From: Scilla litardierei
Lineage: Eukaryota; Streptophyta; Magnoliopsida; Asparagales; Asparagaceae
Assembly (NCBI GenBank): GCA_030789695.1
Contig: JAULAV010008733.1
Coordinates: forward strand, 19,072-83,071
Length of the DNA: 64,000 nt
Reading direction: 5' to 3'
A program made the translations under genes and the position numbers. How positions within the stretch are numbered: the first letter of the stretch is position 1; each line of letters opens with the position of its first letter. Below are positions 11,894 through 24,857 of this stretch, piece by piece. Below the pieces are notes generated by a model. The model was not told the DNA's origin and searched no databases. It worked only from the letters and a program-made list of their open reading frames with translations.

Positions 11894-12318
11894 AAGTGCT
11901 CAATGAGGGAGAAGATATCCCTTGCGATGCTTGCCCAAAGATGAAAGCAAATCTGGCTTAGATGTGTGATTTAGAGCATTGAGGGCAAGAGAGAATTAGA
12001 GAGCACTTAAGAGGAGAAAGAGGCTTGAAATGAGACTTGAAATGTTTTCTTATGGGATCAAGAGTTCTCACATATTCACCCGATCTCCTATATATATTAG
12101 CTCAAGAGAATCCCAATTAGAGTGATTCAAGTTGGGTTGGAAAGCTTAGTAAGTTAGATAACTACTGCAAGTGGATTGGATGAAAAATTCTAACTACAGA
12201 AAAATTGGCATCAGTTTGAAGGCAGACTGGTCAGAAAAATAGAATACAGCTTCAAACAGATTTGGGCTCTCTTTAGAAACAGGTGACTACTGAAGGGTAA
12301 GCATATCTCTGGTGAGCA

Positions 12319-12334
12319 CACCAGTCGACTGGTG
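12319..12334. repeat. 16-bp perfect palindrome in element C 3' LTR
   Basis: CACCAGTCGACTGGTG equals its own reverse complement. The same palindrome is conserved in the other LTR at 22006-22021. Confidence 0.85.
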
Positions 12335-12894
12335 ATCATTCATCAGACCCTTTTTTTGAGTCAAAAGTTCAGGTTCAAGTTTTGAAAGCCTAGAAGCATA
12401 CGGGGTCAACTAGATGCTATACTACTAATGTGTATAGGTAGTGTATGTGCCTCTAAGTAGTTCTAATTTAAGGCTTAACATTCTAAGACTCACAAAGAAG
12501 TAAATACTAAAGATTACAATGAATATCCTTACCTCTTCATGGTCTTGAGACTTTTAGTTGTATGTCTTGAATGTCTCCAACGCCATCTAGTCTTTGATCC
12601 TTAAGATGTTCTTTGAAGCTTTTGAATCATCCATTCATTTCTTCTCTTTGGATTGAAATCCATTCATTTGTTGAAGCCATTAGCTTGAGGTTTGATGTAG
12701 TCTTTGAGTTCTTCAAGTCAATGCTTCACCTTTGTTGATCTACCAAGTTCTCCACTTGAATCAACACGTGTAGTCACTTTTGATCTTCTTGGATCTAATT
12801 GGTGACTTTTTAGTTAACTGCAATCACAGGGTTAATCACGATGATTTATATTTGATCATCATCAAAACCAAGGTGGAGAGTCCAATACTCAACA

Positions 12895-12907
12895 TTCTCC
12901 CCCTTTT
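12895..12907 (-). other. Element C polypurine tract
   Basis: The minus strand reads AAAAGGGGGAGAA directly before the 3' LTR start TGTTGAG. This is a textbook plus-strand primer position and fixes the minus orientation. Confidence 0.9.
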
Positions 12908-15900
12908 GATGATGACAAACCAAATATAAACAAAATAAATAATTGTGCATTAAATATACTTACTCCCTCTGCAATGATGCCAATTAAGTTAATATCAATA
13001 ATCACTAGCATCATTAAGAAGTTAATAGTGTGTGTATCACATGAGGTTGTGTATATATCGCATGAATGACCAAAAATGATATGCATACACAATACAAATC
13101 ATATAGGTGATGCACATCATAAACATGAGCATGCTTACCAACAGATACCAAATGTAACCAATATAGACCAAGGTAATCACCAATGCTCACCCTGAATCAT
13201 ATACATGATCAATCATATATAAAGTCATATGATTCAAGTTATTGTTTAACACTCAACATTTAATTAGCACAAAGCACATCCTTAATTTATTTCTCTCCCC
13301 CTTTGGCATTATCCAAAAGGCATAGGGGCATAGAAACAACAAATGCAAAAATAGAGCGGAAAACATAAGGTATATCTAATATAAACTATATAAGCTACCA
13401 ATTGTAAACAAGATATCAAAATAAAGATATCAATTACAAGAGCAAATATCCAACAACAACTCAACCATCCTCAATTATCACAAATAAATAAGCAATAAGC
13501 ATAGTGTGATAAAGGATTACAATAGATACTAATTGTAAACAAAAGTGTGAGCAGTGTTAGAAAAGAGACACTAGCATAATTAGCAGTAGCCATCAACAAT
13601 AAACATGATAACAAAATATGGATAACAATGCAAAAATCATGACAACACTTGTGGAAGAAAAACAAGTGATCAAATAGTGTCAAGTACACAAATAAGCTCA
13701 AGTATCACAAAATTTATAACATTAAGCATAATGTGATAGACTATCATTGAGCAAGGGCATGACATATGACATGAACATGATTAAAGAAATAATGATAGAA
13801 TCAATATCATCACAATGACATATATCAACAGATAATATCAATAGACTGAGATCTAAGCCAAACATGGCAGAAAAATGCAACAAACATGACTATGGAAATT
13901 TTTAGCCACATGTATCAATTTATGTTATGAAATAATAATTCAAATTAGGTTTTTAATGATCATAATACCAATGAACTAATCACTACATGTCAAAATATAT
14001 CAATTTAAAGTGATGTGACAAGAAGTGGTGAAAATATGATTAAAAGGGCACGAATAATAGCATAATCATGATTATGAACTTATTACACAAAATAAATTCT
14101 AATGATCATACTAACATACTCAAATCATCACATATTGTAATTACATCAAATGATCACATATAACACAAATCATCTAAAAATCTTCTAAAAGAGTGAAAAT
14201 AGAAGTATGAGATGTGAGATGACAAAAAACTATAGTGGCATGTGACTCCACAAATCATCTCCAAAAATAAGCATACCAATTCTAAATGAAGTATGAGATG
14301 TGGGGTGACAAGGTGATAAAAAATGTATGAATATCAAATATCAACATCATGCAAAAGTGTTATGTCAAATAAAAATAGTAACTTCATAAAAATTATGGCA
14401 TACACAATTCTAGCACACTAGGATACTAATTGAAACAATGTTCAAAAGAATCATAGTACTACCATGCATTCCAGAATAGATACTCACAGATTGAGTCAAT
14501 GAAAAGTATGGAATGCCATGAGCATAAGCAAGATAAGCAATATATCCTAAACTCAAAACTTGCATCAAGTAAGAGCATGTAAAGATGATATCAAATATAA
14601 ATATTCTAACAAAGTATGCAAAGCAAGCAAATAATGCCAAGATCATGACATCACTTGTGAAGGAACCCAAGTGAACAAATAGAGTCATGATCTCATCCTA
14701 GCTCAATTATCACAAAGTATTCAACACAAAGCATAATGTGACAAAACGCCTTTTGAGCAAAGGCATGGAGTTTGACATGAGCAAAGATATATAATGAAGA
14801 TAATCTAGGTTCTAAGTCACAAGATAGGATATAAACGAATAAAGTTACCATGAGCATCCATGCATACATACTGATTGTGCGAATAGAACAAAAGCTTATG
14901 TAATCACAATTTAATCGGTGGTAGCATTAATGAAGTCATAGTGCATCAGGATATATTCATGGAAGAATATATATGACAAAATATACATATCAACTAACAT
15001 ATTATAAAACGTATATGATCTTGTATGGCACAAATTATCTCTAGCATCTCATAAAAATAGCATAAAATATGAGCATGAGATGAGAGATGACATAATGAGA
15101 AATATAGCATGAAAATCACTAACCAATGTGCATGAGTGTTATGTCACTTGTGAAAATATCGTACATGAAGGATTTAGCTATAGACATAAAATATCTCTCA
15201 AATAAAATTATAGCTAAAGCAATTAAAATGACAAGTAACATACATTGATCACCCCAAATCATATCAATATGTCTCATAAAGATAATCATACCAATTGTAA
15301 GAAAAGTATAAGATGTGTGGTGATACAATGAACAAATATGCATAAAAATTCTAAATCAATTAATCTTATTCTTGGCATGAATTATGTATAACATGATGAA
15401 TCATAACATCCCATAGGGAAATGAATGATTCTAGTTGGAAGACAAGATAAGATTTGGAGATTTAGGGCTTTTGAATGAAGTAAGAGCTTGAGCTTTGAAA
15501 TCAAATCAATAGAGTTTAGAGGGTTCCAAGAGATCCCTAATAGAACAGTAAATGCCCTATTTATAAGCTCTCTAAAACCTCCAAACGATTCACCTAAACC
15601 CTCAACACAATCAGCTGGAAAAAGGCTCAATGGCTAAAAATCCTGACAGGACAGGCGACTGCTGAAGGGTCACCATGCGTCTGTGTGGTAGAAGTGCGAA
15701 AGTTGCCAAAATCAAGAATTCTGGGTAAGTAAGGACAGGCGACTAATGTGGTATCCACAGGCGAAGATGCCATGGGCAGGCGACTGTGGAACGAACATCA
15801 GTTGCTGGCCGAAACTTGCATAGCTTGTCAAACACAAAGTGTTAGGACAATGATCAACATGCGACTGAAGAAGCATTCGCAGGTGCCTGTGCCATGGGCA

Positions 15901-18561
15901 AGCGACTGTGAAACCAACATCAGTCGTCTGACTGAATGATGACAATTTAGGGATCTTTAGGCAAAAAAGAGTCATGCGAATGACTAACAAGTCACAAGCG
16001 CCTGCAAGGAGCCACGCGCTTTTACATTGTATAGAAGTTACCTGTTAGAAATGGATAATGAAAACCCAAAGCATCCTATCAAAAACGTGTGCATTACAGA
16101 CGACTGTAAAACAAATCACAGGCGCCTGTAAGGAGACATGCGCTTGAAACATGTTCAGCAGTCACCTAAAGATAAACCAAAATGCACATGTTAGGAAAGA
16201 AAAGAATGATTCTACTGGAATGGCATGGCATATCATAATAGGATCTAAATAATCCATGAACATAATCATCTAAGAAAATTAGGTCCATGTGGTAGAATCA
16301 AAACGAATTTTTAATGAAAGAATTGAAAGGTTTTCATTGAAGGTTGAGATCTAAATATACTTAATACAATCATAAACAAACAAGTATGTCATACACATCA
16401 GGTATCATATCCATAATTTTTAACAATCTTCACAAAGAAGCATGCATGTGAGGAATGCGATGTGTAATGACAACGTGTTCCAAAGATATGAAAATCAATA
16501 AACAACTAAACAACTCATTATATAAATGTTATAGCTACCATGATACATGTGTCATAATAAGACATATATGGCATACATGGGCATGGTACGTCACATAAAC
16601 AAACAATCTCCATGAGAGTGACATGAATGAGCAAATGAAGAAGTATGCTATATTACACAAATCCAATATATTAAAATACTAATTGTACTAAACACATACT
16701 TACAACCATTTAGCTATCCCTATATGTGTGCATCTCCAAGGAACCATCCTCTCCTTTGAATTGATCCTTCATTTGTAAACCAAGGAGTGTGTAGGGTAGG
16801 CATCTTGTACAAAAATCTAACAATTAAACAATTTGTGGTATTCAAAAACTTTTTGGATCCAAGGGGTTAAGGAACAAAATCAAGTAGTCCAATAACCAAT
16901 CATATAACAATTGTAAATAACAACCATCAATAAGAATGCGTGACATGCATTGATAGGAGTTATTATAATCATGAAAATCATACACATAAGGAATTAACAA
17001 TTCTCAACCATTAGAAATTTAGATACACCTAGACTAATAATTCATATGCATATTATTTAATCACAATACATTATACAAGCAATATCACTATGAGTACACA
17101 CATATAATACAATAGTGTGTGCTAGAAAGATTCCACGTTCAATCTGCATATGCGCACAAAATAAGCATTCACGGTCCACACACATATTGATGGATGGCAT
17201 GGAAAGTAATACCACAATGAGTGTGCATGAAAAGCATATGGTGTAATTTTTCATAACCAAATTTATCTTCCCCTTTGGCATATCAACAAGATGAGAAGGT
17301 GCAAATTGATAATCATAAAAGGTTAGAGAAACCTACTAATCTCTATATGCACAACATAATATGAATGAAATGCAATGACATATAAATGAAAATAACATGA
17401 TAGCAATCAAACATTTCATACTCCCACTTAATCATACAAAATATGCAAACTTGGGAGTAATGGACGAACTCACACATATATGTGTACAAAAAGTAATCAT
17501 ACAAGCATGGTACCCAAGCAATGAATTTCAAAGTGAATGAGTTAGCAAGGTGGAAATCAGACAAAGGCTGAGTTTGATTTTTATATACAGTCGCATGAGA
17601 ATATGTCATTCCTAATATATGATTCTATATATGTGTTCATATCATGCCTAGAAACATTCTTAAGAATCTACAAAGATAGTGATTTGGGATTCTTAAGGAG
17701 AGGTTGTGTAATGGCATGAGTAGGAAGTTGGGATGCACGCTTGTGAAGCGGAACATAAATATTAGCGTGTCCCATGTGTGAAACATGCAAATGAGCATTA
17801 ATTCTAGCATGAAATTTTTTAATACACATGTTATAAATAATACATGAATAAACATATGAATATGGATTATGAATACATAATGCACATGAGTCAAGAATTT
17901 GACACAAATGAGATACATAGACATGAATGGCATAAAAGACACATAATATGCAAACTTAGGATATGCATGAGATAGTCTCAAACACAAAGTAACATCTACA
18001 TGCATCCAACACACATAGATACCAAATGTAAGAATATACTTACAACATTAAGCTCCCCCTACTTTGGTGCATTACTTAAGCACCTTCACATTTGAGTGGA
18101 AATTTTTGCAAATCAAGGAGTTGGTATACCAAAGTGGATTGAACCTAGAAAATATAATTTTGCTATCCAAAAACCTTTTTGGATCCTGTGGGTTAGGCAA
18201 AAAAATTTAAATACTAAATTCAAATAATTATAACTTATATCCTAATGTAATCACACACAATTTTTATGATACATGTAATCATGTCACTTGATAAATATTT
18301 AACCATGTACATGCATGTACCAATTGTACCAAAAGTAAATATGTGTATTAATCCAAAAGCATGACATGTATCACATGCAACAAAACATAAATATAAAGCA
18401 AAGCATGTATTGCATGAGAAAGTATTAAATATTCTTGACATGAAAATCCTAAATGATTTACTAATTATCAAACAATGGAAATCAAATTCAATAATAATTT
18501 AAGTTTCCAACAAACATTAGCATCCAAGACCGATATGCAAACAAAAAGACTAAACCAATTC
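12908..18561 (-). other. Element C internal region without pol
   Basis: This 5.6-kb AT-rich stretch occupies the place where copia pol should be. I found no protease, integrase, RT or RNase H motif on either strand. Several blocks recur in degenerate form about 1 kb apart: for example 13640-13830 resembles 14650-14830, and 14190-14310 resembles 15060-15330. Two blocks with ttttggatcc near 16845 and 18175 also resemble each other. This suggests the region grew by tandem duplication and then diverged. Small open frames here are judged accidental. Confidence 0.65.
15640..16160. repeat. Cluster of gcgact(g)/gcgcctg motifs inside element C
   Basis: The motifs caggcgact, gcgactgtg, catcagt(t/c)g and gcgcctg(c/t)aagga recur irregularly roughly every 30-100 bp. 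They are like those in the LTRs of the same element (gacagtcgcct, cagtcgactg). They form imperfect dyads. No function is known to me. Confidence 0.6.
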
Positions 18562-19470
18562 TTAACACAAATGCTTTGGTACCCATAAAATGAATATAAA
18601 CATATGGTACCAAACATGTTGGGTCAACGAAAACTGACCCTTTGGAAACCAAGTCCAAGAGGACCTTGATTTCCCAACATAATCATCATTCAAAATAATA
18701 TCATGAATATAAGAGTGCACATACATAACCTTAGCATGATTGCTAATGTTATTAGAACCGCAAATAGTGTATGTTTTGGGTATCCTCTTCCTAGTGGTTG
18801 CATGCACAAAAAGTTGATCTCTACGCGGTGCATGTGGCCTAGGAACATGGGATCTAGGAAGAGCATGTGGATGTGTGTAGGGAACATTGTGTTGTGCTAA
18901 AGCATGATGATGGAAATGTGATTCATGGTGTGGTGTTGCATACGTACATGGATGAACATGAGGTGCATATGCATGAAGATGATCATGCGAATAAGCATGC
19001 ATACATTGATGTGATGTGTGATCATAAGCGTGTGAAGGTGCATGAGCATGAGTACGTGCATGAGAGTGTCTCAAACGAGTGTTTGCACGTGCTCGTGGGT
19101 GTGGATCATAAAAACTCTCATTATTTGGAATGTGAGGAGTGGAGGCATTCCTTTGAGTGTTGGTGTACATTAATGCATGTTCCTTCCTTTGATGTCCACC
19201 CCTGGTGGGTTTCTTTGCAAATGAGGAAGGAATAGTAGTGGTGGTTTTCTTGGTAGTAGAACTACTCAAGTTGTTATAGACACCACTCGTGGATGCACCG
19301 GAGGATGGTCTCACAAAATCTATAGTTACTTCGCTATAGAAGGTGTGTGCATTGGATGCACTTTCCTTAGAATAACCAAGTCCAACACGATGGTTTGCCA
19401 GTAGTTGATTCTTTAGCAAATCATCCAAAATGTCATTTCCCTTATTGAATCCCTCAACAATGGAGTACAT
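18562..19470 (-). pseudogene. Element C gag C-terminal region with histidine-rich tract
   Basis: This open frame of 302 codons has the position and end typical of a copia gag tail: SSWTWFPKGQFSLTQHVWYH near residue 270 recalls the WVPK motifs in Sirevirus-like gags. Residues about 98-215 are extraordinarily rich in histidine (HSHARTHAHAPSHAYDH and similar), with alternating His-Ala and HHH runs. A normal CCHC zinc knuckle is not seen; only a poor remnant, TICGSNNISNH, is present. Histidine could bind metal or RNA, or the tract may come from expansion of a catg/gcatg-rich DNA repeat. I treat it as a gag remnant of uncertain coding status. The upstream gag parts are in other frames. Confidence 0.55.
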
Positions 19471-20332
19471 GAGCTCATATTTCTTCTAAATTGAAGAAAT
19501 GGTGGCATTCAAGGTGGATGCACGTGTGGTGAGCTCGTGCACTTGGGGCTCGTGTACTTGGGATTTGAGAGCCTCATTCTCAATGCCCAAATTAGGGTTT
19601 TAAGATTGAAGATTTTCAATCTCAAGATCGTTACTATCCATAATGAAAACATGATCAAGTTGAGATTTGAGGGACTTCACCTCTTTTCTCAACATGCCAT
19701 TTTGATAAGCAAACTTACTTTCTCGATGGCGAGTGTCTCAACAATGGTGTCATTGTTTGAGGTGCTACATGTAGCCGTGTTAGTAAGACTAGCAATCATA
19801 TTCTTAGCATCACAATATTTACGCATAATCTTTTGATATTTATCAAATAATTGTTCATTTGCAATTCTAAGATCATCCATTGTTACCTCTTCATCATTGC
19901 TTTCACTTCCACTAGAATCACTTGATTTGTTACTAGAATTACATGTAGTGGCATCCTCTCATGCCATCAAACCCATGAACGAATCCCTTTCATCATTAGA
20001 GGAAGAACACTCCGAGGTGGACTCTTCTTGATCTACTAGCATGTGACATATTTGATATGCCATCGTAGCCTTGGACACACGCATACGAATATCATAAGTT
20101 AAATAATCAAGCAAAATGTACATTACCACTTCATTTTCTCCATCAATTCTTTTTGCTCATTTGTACATTCATGTTCGGAAGTGGCAGGTGCATGAAGGGG
20201 CTTCTTCACAAGGTTCCAAATATCATCATCAATGGATTGAATATAGGCATTCATCTTTACACACCAAATTTGATAGTTCGGTCCAATAAGAAATGGTGGA
20301 GTAGGTCTTCGTGTGTTGTTGTTGGTTTCCAT
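19471..20332 (-). pseudogene. Element C gag N-terminal and middle region, broken
   Basis: Reading starts at ATG 20330-20332, 12 nt beyond the primer site. Its product METNNNTRRPTPPFLIGPNY has the PPxxxGxNYxxW start of copia gags (DUF4219/UBN2-type). It stops after about 69 codons. Downstream pieces follow in other frames: an acidic serine-rich stretch (about 19890-20060) and MDDLRIANEQLFDKYQKIMR (19689-19880), which looks like the coiled coil of Sirevirus-type gag. The central UBN2 part seems largely deleted. This is a broken gag. Confidence 0.7.
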
Positions 20333-20344
20333 AGTTATAACCTC

Positions 20345-20356
20345 GCTCTGATACCA
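20345..20356 (-). other. Element C primer-binding site (initiator tRNA-Met)
   Basis: The minus strand reads TGGTATCAGAGC two nt after the 5' LTR end. This is the standard complement to the 3' end of plant initiator tRNA-Met and proves the minus orientation. Confidence 0.93.
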
Positions 20357-20917
20357 ATTGTAAGGACCCTGTTCTATGTGGAAGAAATACTAGAGGGAGT
20401 GAATAGTGTTTTATAGAATTAAGGAATTTACGACAACAAAACCCTAATTAACCAACAAATGCAGAATTAAAGAAATGATTAACAACACAATGAATAATGC
20501 AATATATCCTGGTTCGGTGCAACCCAAGTCAAACCCGACTTGTTACCGGTACCCTAATTCAGCAACACCCTAGATCACACTCGGATACTCTAGTAAATAC
20601 CACTAGAGCTTCCCTTTAGCCCATTCGTGGAAACCCCAATAAGTGCAATCGACCTACAATTGATGTCCGTGTATCCAACAACCCGGGAACATGCAAATAT
20701 CTTAATCCCACAACTTAGAACTAAGCACACTCTCACAAACCAAGAGAAAATCCTTTCCTTGACTCTCACAACTTGGGATCAAGCCACCCTCTCACCAGCC
20801 GAGAGTACTCAACAAAATAGAAGTATTGAGAATGAGTTATACAACTTGAAATACACTCACATATGCCTTGAATTAGAACTTACTTGTGAAGGTTATAGTA
20901 TGTGTGTGTGTGTGTGA

Positions 20918-21167
<250 letters not shown>

Positions 21168-22005
21168 ATCTGGCTCAGATGTGTGCTTTAGAGCATATAG
21201 GGCAAGAGAGAATTAGAGAGCACTTAAGAGGAGAAATAGGCTTGAAATGAGACTTGAAATGTTTTCTTAAGGGGCCAAGAGTTCTCACATATTCAGCCTA
21301 TATCCTATATATATTAGCTCAAGGGAAGCCCAAACCCCCATGCAACAAACTAAAATTCCAACGGCTAAAAATGGGATGAAAACGACTCGAACAGTCGCCT
21401 ATAGAAGGGGGGACAGTCGCCTGGTTCACTGTAGCCAACGACTATAATCTAAAAATAATGGCAAGATAGAGGATGACCAGTCGATTGTAGAAGGATGACC
21501 AGTCGACTGTCCACCTGGGCAGATTCCTATCGAGCCTACAACATGCGGCTTTTCGATGGGCAGATTCTGCAGATTTTCAGTACAGTTGATCACTAAAACA
21601 TCCATATCTGCCACTACAAAAATCCAATTGAGTGATTCAAGTTGGGTTGGAAAGCTAACAAAATTTTCTTTCAAATGCGCTTTGAATGGACACAAAATTC
21701 CAATTATAGAAAAACTGACAGTACTTTGAATCTGACTAATATGTGCAGGAGATCTGATATCGGCTCACGAAAACAATCGTAACTTGAACTACAGATATCT
21801 GATTGGAGTGATTCAAGTTGATTTGGAAAGCTTAGTGGGTTAGCTAACTACTGCAAGTTAGATTGGATGAAAAATTCTAATTATAGAAAAATTGTCATTA
21901 GTTTGAAACCAGGCTGGTCAGAAAAACAGAATACAGCTTCAAACAGATTTGGGCTCTCTTTAGAAACAAGCGACTGCTGAAGGGTAACCAGGCCTCTGGT
22001 GAGCA

Positions 22006-22021
22006 CACCAGTCGACTGGTG
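22006..22021. repeat. 16-bp perfect palindrome in element C 5' LTR
   Basis: This is the same CACCAGTCGACTGGTG as at 12319-12334. Its conservation despite overall LTR divergence is noted but not tested. Confidence 0.85.
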
Positions 22022-22255
22022 ATATTTCATCAGTCCCTATTTTAAGTCAAAAGTTTAGATTCAAGTTTTCAAAGCCTAGAAGCATATGAGGTCAATTTAA
22101 GGCTATACTAATAATGTGTATAGCTAGTGCAGGTGCCTCTAAGTAGTTCTAATTTAAGACTTAACATTCTAAGACTCACAAAGAAGTAAATACTAAATAT
22201 TACAATGAATATCTTTCCTTCTTCATGGTCTTGAGTCTTTTAGTTGTATGTCTTG

Positions 22256-23034
22256 TGATGCATGATGGATAATGGAATGTATAGAGTTCAGAATTGAAGC
22301 ATAGAACGGAGGATAGAGATCTGAGATAAAGACTATGCCACCACTCAAGATCAGGAAATGGAGTTCACCACAACTGAGATTAAAGGCCAGGCCACCCTCC
22401 CGATTGATAAAGAACTCACTTGTCTCACCACTTACCTTCCCACGGTTAGATAAAGAAAACAAGTTTAACAACAAGTTTTGAAAGAACTTTCAACTTCAAA
22501 ATTTTCATTCAATAAAACTGATCTTTTGAGTTACAATGACTCTATTTTTAAAAAGAGATACAACATTGAAAATGACATACATCAGTATTTAATAGCAAGG
22601 TTGATTACACAACTTACTAGGCTACACTATACTATGCTACAACTTACTAGACATTGAATAAGCTACAACTTACTAGACATTGAATAGGCTACACTTTACT
22701 AGGCTACAACTTTCTAGACATTGTATTGGCTACAACTTACTAGGCATTGAATGCTGGAAAAGTAAATGTTATTGTTGAATTCCAAGGCCAAAAGTCTTCA
22801 AAATTCGTCCAAACCCTTTAGCTCCCTCTTTATTTCAAATCTGAAACTTCATTTGAGTTTAATTGCCAAAATAATTACTTCTCAACATAGTTGACCCATT
22901 AAGGAAGCCAACTAAGCAAAACTTGGCCCAAAACAGCTTGAGGACTAACCTGAAATTCAGAGCTAAAGTTGGAGCTCGAAATTTCTTTGATTTCTCTTGC
23001 CAACATCAGATTAGTCATGATTGCTCCTGCATCA
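22256..23034 (-). repeat. Element D 3' LTR
   Basis: 779 bp, starting (plus strand) TGATGCATGATGG and ending CTGCATCA, so TG...CA ends are intact. It matches 26302-27117 closely. It carries one unit fewer of a short repeat than the other LTR. Confidence 0.9.
22620..22755. repeat. Short tandem repeats (~26 bp) in element D LTR
   Basis: The unit ctacaacttactagacattg recurs four to five times with variants (cactttactagg). The other LTR has the same array at about 26680-26835 with an additional unit, a copy-number difference between sister LTRs. Confidence 0.8.
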
Positions 23035-23047
23035 TTCTCCTCTCCTT
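23035..23047 (-). other. Element D polypurine tract
   Basis: The minus strand reads AAGGAGAGGAGAA immediately before the 3' LTR. The coding frame of the integrase tail appears to run into this tract (GEEND in one frame). Confidence 0.85.
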
Positions 23048-24142
23048 GATTGGGATTTGCCCTCAAATCCTCGGCAGCTTCATTTTCAGAAAAGAATGGA
23101 ATTAAATCACCATATTGAAAGTTGCAGAAATATTTGTTTCTCCCGGCAATTCAAGCTTGTATGCATTACTTCCAACCTTCTCAACTACTTTGAAAGGGCC
23201 ATCTCCACAAGCCATGAGCTTGTTCTTCTTTCTAGAGGGAAACCTTTCATTCCTTAAATGAAGCCAAACCAAATCTTTAGGCTTGAATTCAAGGGTGTTA
23301 GCCTTTTGCTTGTACAATTCATTCACCCTTTTAATTCTGGTCTTCACTTGCTCACGGGGCTTTTGCATTTCTTTGGCACACTGTTCAGCTTCAAAACTCA
23401 CTTGGCACTCAATTGGAAGTTGGATGAGATCAATGTGAGTAAGAGGGTTCACTCCATAATTCACTTCAAATGGAGACTTTCCTGTTGCATAAGATGGAGC
23501 TCTGGTGTATGCAAATTCAGCATGGGAAAGTTTGTTATCCCAATCTTTGAGATTTTTATCGACCAAACTTCTAAGAAGAGTTGAGAGTGTTCTATTTGTC
23601 ACTTCTATTTGCCCATCAGTCTTAGGATGGTAAGAAGTACTAAACAAGAGCTATGTCCCCAAAATTTTCCACAAGCATATCCAAAAAATCACTTAAAACA
23701 TAAAATCTGTATCACTTACAATGGTCGTTGGAACTCCATGAAGCTTGAGAATTTCATTGAAATAGAGATCGATAACATGTGAAGCATCGTCTGATTTCGT
23801 GCATGTGATGTGAGCCATTTTTGAAAAACGATCATCAACTACCATGATAGCATCTTTCCCTTTTTGAGTTCTTGGTAGTGCCACAATAAAATCCATGCTC
23901 ACATCTTCCCAAGGCTGATTTGGAACAAGCAAAGGAGTATACATTCCTTAATGAAATTGACTCTTAGCTTTATGACAAATAGAGCATCTTGAAACAACAT
24001 TATGGATATCATCAGCTATCTTAGGCCAATAAAAGTGTTCTTGCAAGATGTCAAGTGTCTTGTTGACGCCAAAATGACCAGCAACAACTCCACCATGGGC
24101 TTCTTTCACCAAGAGATCACAATTGAACTTTTGGGAATGCAC
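23048..24142 (-). pseudogene. Element D integrase, frameshifted
   Basis: Integrase inserts the DNA copy into the genome. Domains in order on the minus strand: an HHCC zinc domain at 23948-24142 (H and H in GHFGVNKTLDILQEHFYWP, C-x2-C in CSICHKAK); a catalytic core with first Asp in [11 protein letters not shown] (about 23905), second Asp in TIVSDTDF (about 23700), and the Glu in TDGQIEVTNRTL (about 23610); then the C-terminal domain (GPFKVVEKVGSNAYKLELPG, about 23155). It is broken into three frames (stops near 23947 and 23660, frame change near 23110). No chromodomain is visible. Confidence 0.85.
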
Positions 24143-24830
24143 AACTTGTTGTTCTTAAAAAGAAAACCTTCCTGAATCACATAAGGGCCTGAAAGAGCAG
24201 CTCTTTCTTCCTCAAAGAATTGAGAAAAGTCTGGATCATCCTTATAAAGAACTTTAATAAAATGAAAACCAAGAGTTTTAGCTTCAACAATAGATAGAAG
24301 AGAATACCTCCTTGAAAGTGCTTCAGCTTCAACAATAGACAGAAGAGAATACCTCCTTGAAAGTGCTTCAGTTACAAGATTGGTTATTCCAGATTTATGC
24401 TTTGAAACAAGTAAGAAAGATTGAAGAAATTCAACCCATTTAGCATGTCTTTGATTCAATTTGTTCTGTCAATTAATAAACTTGAGTGATTGATGATCAG
24501 AATGCAGAACAAATTGCTTAGGGCGAAGATAATGACTCCAATGATCAAGAGCTCTGACAATGGCATAGAACTCCTTATCATAAATGTTGTAATTCCTCCT
24601 TAGGCTATTCAACTTCTCACTGAAATAAGCTATGTGACTTGAGATTGCACCAGAATTGCCCCAATACCTACTCCACTTGTATCACAGTCCACTTCAAAGA
24701 GATTATCAAAATTAGGCAAGGCAAAAATTGGAGCTTCACAAAGTTTCGTCTTAATGGATTCAAAGGCATTATGAGTAACCTTAGTCCATTCAAAAGAATC
24801 TTTCCTCCTGCATTCAGTTATAGGAGCCAA
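24143..24830 (-). pseudogene. Element D RNase H, broken
   Basis: Blocks seen are [19 protein letters not shown] (first catalytic Asp, about 24690), [15 protein letters not shown] (second acidic site, about 24560), [11 protein letters not shown] (about 24490) and ITNLVTEALSRR (about 24370). These follow the gypsy RNase H order. A stop follows SQVT at 24630, and a frame break near 24460. A 45-bp exact-length tandem duplication (24280-24324 and 24325-24369) doubles the stretch ALSRRYSLLSIVEAE at the RNase H to integrase boundary. Confidence 0.8.
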
Positions 24831-24857
24831 TAGAGTGATGAAAGCGTTAATGAATCT

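Larger units (their letters stand above)
11236..12894 (-). repeat. Element C 3' LTR
   Basis: This 1659-bp LTR matches 20359-27449 after removal of element D. It lacks a segment of roughly 430 bp present in the other LTR (about 21325-21790), probably lost between the short repeats gattcaagttgg. It also lacks the duplicated (ct)n block. It contains an alternating purine-pyrimidine tract and the palindrome CACCAGTCGACTGGTG. Confidence 0.88.

Noticed and set aside
12889..18471. Many short hydrophobic frames on the minus strand of element C
   Set aside because: AT-rich DNA gives Leu/Ile/Phe-rich accidental frames; no start context, family motif or conservation is visible.
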